From: Zygnema cylindricum
Taxonomy: Eukaryota > Streptophyta > Zygnematophyceae > Zygnematales > Zygnemataceae
Assembly (NCBI GenBank): GCA_037447655.1
Contig: JBBHKE010001963.1
Location: 70,758-134,757 of the forward strand
Reading direction: 5' to 3'
DNA length: 64,000 nucleotides
The first letter of the stretch is position 1. The number at the start of each line of letters is the position of its first letter. The notes under the pieces were generated by a model. That model did not search any database. It worked only from the letters and a program-made list of their open reading frames with translations, and was not told where the DNA came from. Positions 61,545 to 64,000 of this stretch are shown piece after piece. The translations under genes were made by a program, and so were the position numbers.

Positions 61545-63925
61545 TCAAAGTCTGTTTAATCGTGCAGAAGAAAGCCCACCTTTCGTTCCCAAAGTTGAAA
61601 TAGTCCGATATGTCCTACGAGACCTGGGCTTTCGATGCATTGTCCAGGAGGGAGGAACGTCAGGCGTGAAACTCAATGGGGATGTACAGAGGAAAGCTTG
61701 GCAGTTATTCTGCATCTGAAATAAAGCACTTGTTTTTGGATGCTCTGCTGTATTTTCCGACTGCACAGAAGACATTCGTTCCAGGACTCCAGACGATGTT
61801 GCATTTGTTGACAGTATATTTAGGCCACCAGCGGGGCATATGGAAAGTGGTGTTAAAGTATTATGATGTTCTTTTTCCGATGAACAAGTGCAATACTGCT
61901 CAGATTGCGCAGACTCTGTCGATAAAAAACCCAATTGACTCGGTGGTCCTTGGTTACACAATCCTGCACTGTCTGTATGGGGAGATATGTCTATAGAATA
62001 TGGCGTTTCTGGGGCAGAAATTATGTTTGCAGTGGTATTCGAGGATGTCATATTGATCTCAGAAGAACTGCTACAATTAGGTAGCAACATGCCTTCAAAA
62101 CTGGAGAAGTGCTGACCAGGAGAATACCGACTCCCTCCAACTGATTTGGGAAGGTAAACAAGCTGCCCTCCTGCTACTCCTTGTCTCAACGGTTCCTGAA
62201 AAAAACCACATACCAAATGATAAAGAAAAAACCAACGGAGAAGTGACAAAAAATATCAAGTACGTTCTTTGGACATAATCCTCCACTAGAAAAACTTAAG
62301 AAGAGGAATTATAAGCTGCTTAGTGTGATGGTGCTTAACAGTTTAAGGTCTCTCGAGTACAGGATAGGTACAGCATTTGTAGCAGGGGATTTAGACAATG
62401 GTTTTTACTTAGATTATCATGAGTAACGTGCATGTTATGCTGACTTCACATAAAACAAATCAGCACATTCGACACACTGTAAATCCCCTTTATTAGAGCC
62501 AAATATGTCCCGCCATATTTTTTATGTCAAACACATTAGGCGTATTTGATGCCAATAGCATCCTAAACAGCTATTTTATCAGCCAATGAACAATTTTGCT
62601 GTAGGCCATGTGAAAAAATGAAAACGACAAACTCACTTTAAAAACAGGAACGTTCAAAGCCTTCCCTTCCCCCTCCAGTTTCTGGACCATGCACTCATTT
62701 CTTCCAGGAAACAAGCTTTTTCTAGGCTCATCATTGTTTGCAAGAACTCTACCTGGGGTGGGCGTGGGAATGACCAAACACCTTTGTCCCAAAGAAGGGT
62801 TGCACGAAGATCTTTGAATAAGGCCTTCTCAAGCTCCCCATTCCCCTCTCCCTCTGGAAACTGCAGTAGCCTCAGCTGCGATTCACATCCCTAATGACCA
62901 TTAATCCAAGAAACCAACTGCAAAAAATAATGAAGACACTCATGAAGACAACTATTTCCTTTAAAACCATAGCAGATGACTCATTTGTAACATGAGACCA
63001 AAAGCACAAGGGCATATATATATATGACTACCTCAAAAAAAGGAAGGTAACACAGAACCAACAGCAAAAAAATAATGAAGACACGAAGGCAATTTCTTGA
63101 AAATTATGACCGATAATTCATTTGAGATAACCGTGAAAGCATGGGACCCAAAGGAGAAGGGCATATACACATGACGACCTCAAAAAAAATATATGTACAT
63201 AAAACAGAAGGCTTGCCATCCATGCTTACATGAACTATGCTTTCATCTCCATTTTAAAACTTACCAGCACATGGTCTTCTGCTGTGTGGCAAATAGTACC
63301 CAACCACCAACAGCCATCGCAGGCCCAATCCACCTTGTCTCCTTCCTCCCATTTCTCCTTTTGCAACACTGCTAACTCCAATTCAGTTTCTGTCGCAGTA
63401 AGAACTACTTCACTTTTGAGGGTAGTCACAGACATCTGATGAGGAGGGATAGGTCGCATCATCAACTGAAACCGGGGATCACAATCTTTTCTCTTGTCCT
63501 GATCATAAACGTTGATCCATTCAGGCTCTGCATGGAACAATGTTGATATGGTGTCTTAGGGAAACGAAAATCATAACATCCTTGTGAACCTAAACTATCT
63601 GCTCAACAGCAAGATAAAAGGTATGAAGAAGGACATCACTTTTGCACAGAGCAAAGTCATTTTAAAAATACTTGGCAAAAAAGTTGGCTTCCACTCAACG
63701 ATAGTCAACCAGGGCACAACCGCCGAGGTACTCCCCGCGATAACTGAGAGATATCGTTGCTGCCTAGGAGACAAAAGCATAATGGATAAAAAAAATAGAT
63801 AAAAGTATCACAAAGAAAAACTACTAAGGTCACTTACTCTCATCAGGGTAATCGATGTACTGCACAAGGTATTGTGGTAACATTGGGCTAAAGTCGTCAA
63901 GAACATAAAATCGGCACTTTTCCAC
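61545..63925 (-). CDS. Agenet (Tudor-like) domain protein, C-terminal part (partial)
   Basis: Exons read right to left: 63838..63925, 63265..63527, about 62637..62890 and 61545..62195 (216 codons plus stop). The first two and the last join in phase with GTAAGT, GTAAGT and GTGAGT donors. The pattern YLVQYIDYPDE, then PEWINVYD, then MMRPIPP, then EGDKVDWACDGCWWLGTI is that of tandem plant Agenet domains, which bind histone tails in chromatin regulators. The long Ser/Thr/Asn-rich last exon has no known fold. In the third exon the left half of the protein (LRLLQFPEGEG, LLWDKGVWSFPRPP) and the right half (RKSLFPGRNECMVQKLEGEG) lie in different frames, so one base appears lost near the CCACCCCAGG run at about 62745-62755. 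Upstream exons lie beyond the window. Confidence 0.68.
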
Positions 63926-64000
63926 CTGCAGCCATTTGAAAAATTGAAAGCATTGCAGAAATTGATAGAAAAAGACAGGATGGGCAAAAGAGAGATCAAC

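Overview
The window is nuclear DNA of a eukaryote of the green plant lineage. The genes are split by many GT-AG introns. Their families point to a streptophyte: a brassinosteroid-signalling-kinase (BSK) type pseudokinase with C-terminal TPRs, an ALIS/CDC50 subunit, a plant-style Agenet-domain protein and an IBR3/ACAD11-like gene. A stand-alone catalytic dipeptidyl peptidase III and the dense load of small transposons would fit an alga or bryophyte-grade genome, but I cannot name the species.
Layout. 1-585 (-): first two exons of an IBR3/ACAD11-like gene that runs off the left edge. 1891-8714 (+): BSK-like pseudokinase in 12 exons (503 aa). 11388-12617 (-): SNRNP27-like tri-snRNP protein. 13390-16278 (+): LUC7-like U1 snRNP protein in 7 exons (381 aa), head to head with SNRNP27. 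16.3-24.6 kb: gene-poor, with nested Tourist-like elements. 24883-35353 (+): dipeptidyl peptidase III in about 17 exons, with very large low-complexity introns, two single-base frame slips and a tandem duplication of exons 14-16 whose first copy is overwritten by a GGATG minisatellite. 35.4-40.6 kb: no recognisable gene. 40.6-53.9 kb: a transposon graveyard with a broken Ty1/copia element interrupted by two dated insertions, hAT-like and Tourist-like MITEs with readable target duplications, TACACCG-ended MITEs and a 2.5-kb element with 326-bp inverted repeats. 54363-58649 (+): ALIS/CDC50 flippase subunit in 8 exons (351 aa). 61545-63925 (-): 3' part of an Agenet-domain gene that continues past the right edge.
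The genes are unrelated housekeeping or signalling functions and not a cluster. The exception is the head-to-head pair at 11.4-16.3 kb: both products belong to the spliceosome (tri-snRNP and U1 snRNP) and share about 0.8 kb of upstream DNA. Exon models were built by hand from splice signals and reading phase. The BSK, LUC7 and ALIS models close in frame from ATG to stop. I found no new multi-gene system. The most unusual structure is the exon-containing minisatellite inside the peptidase gene.
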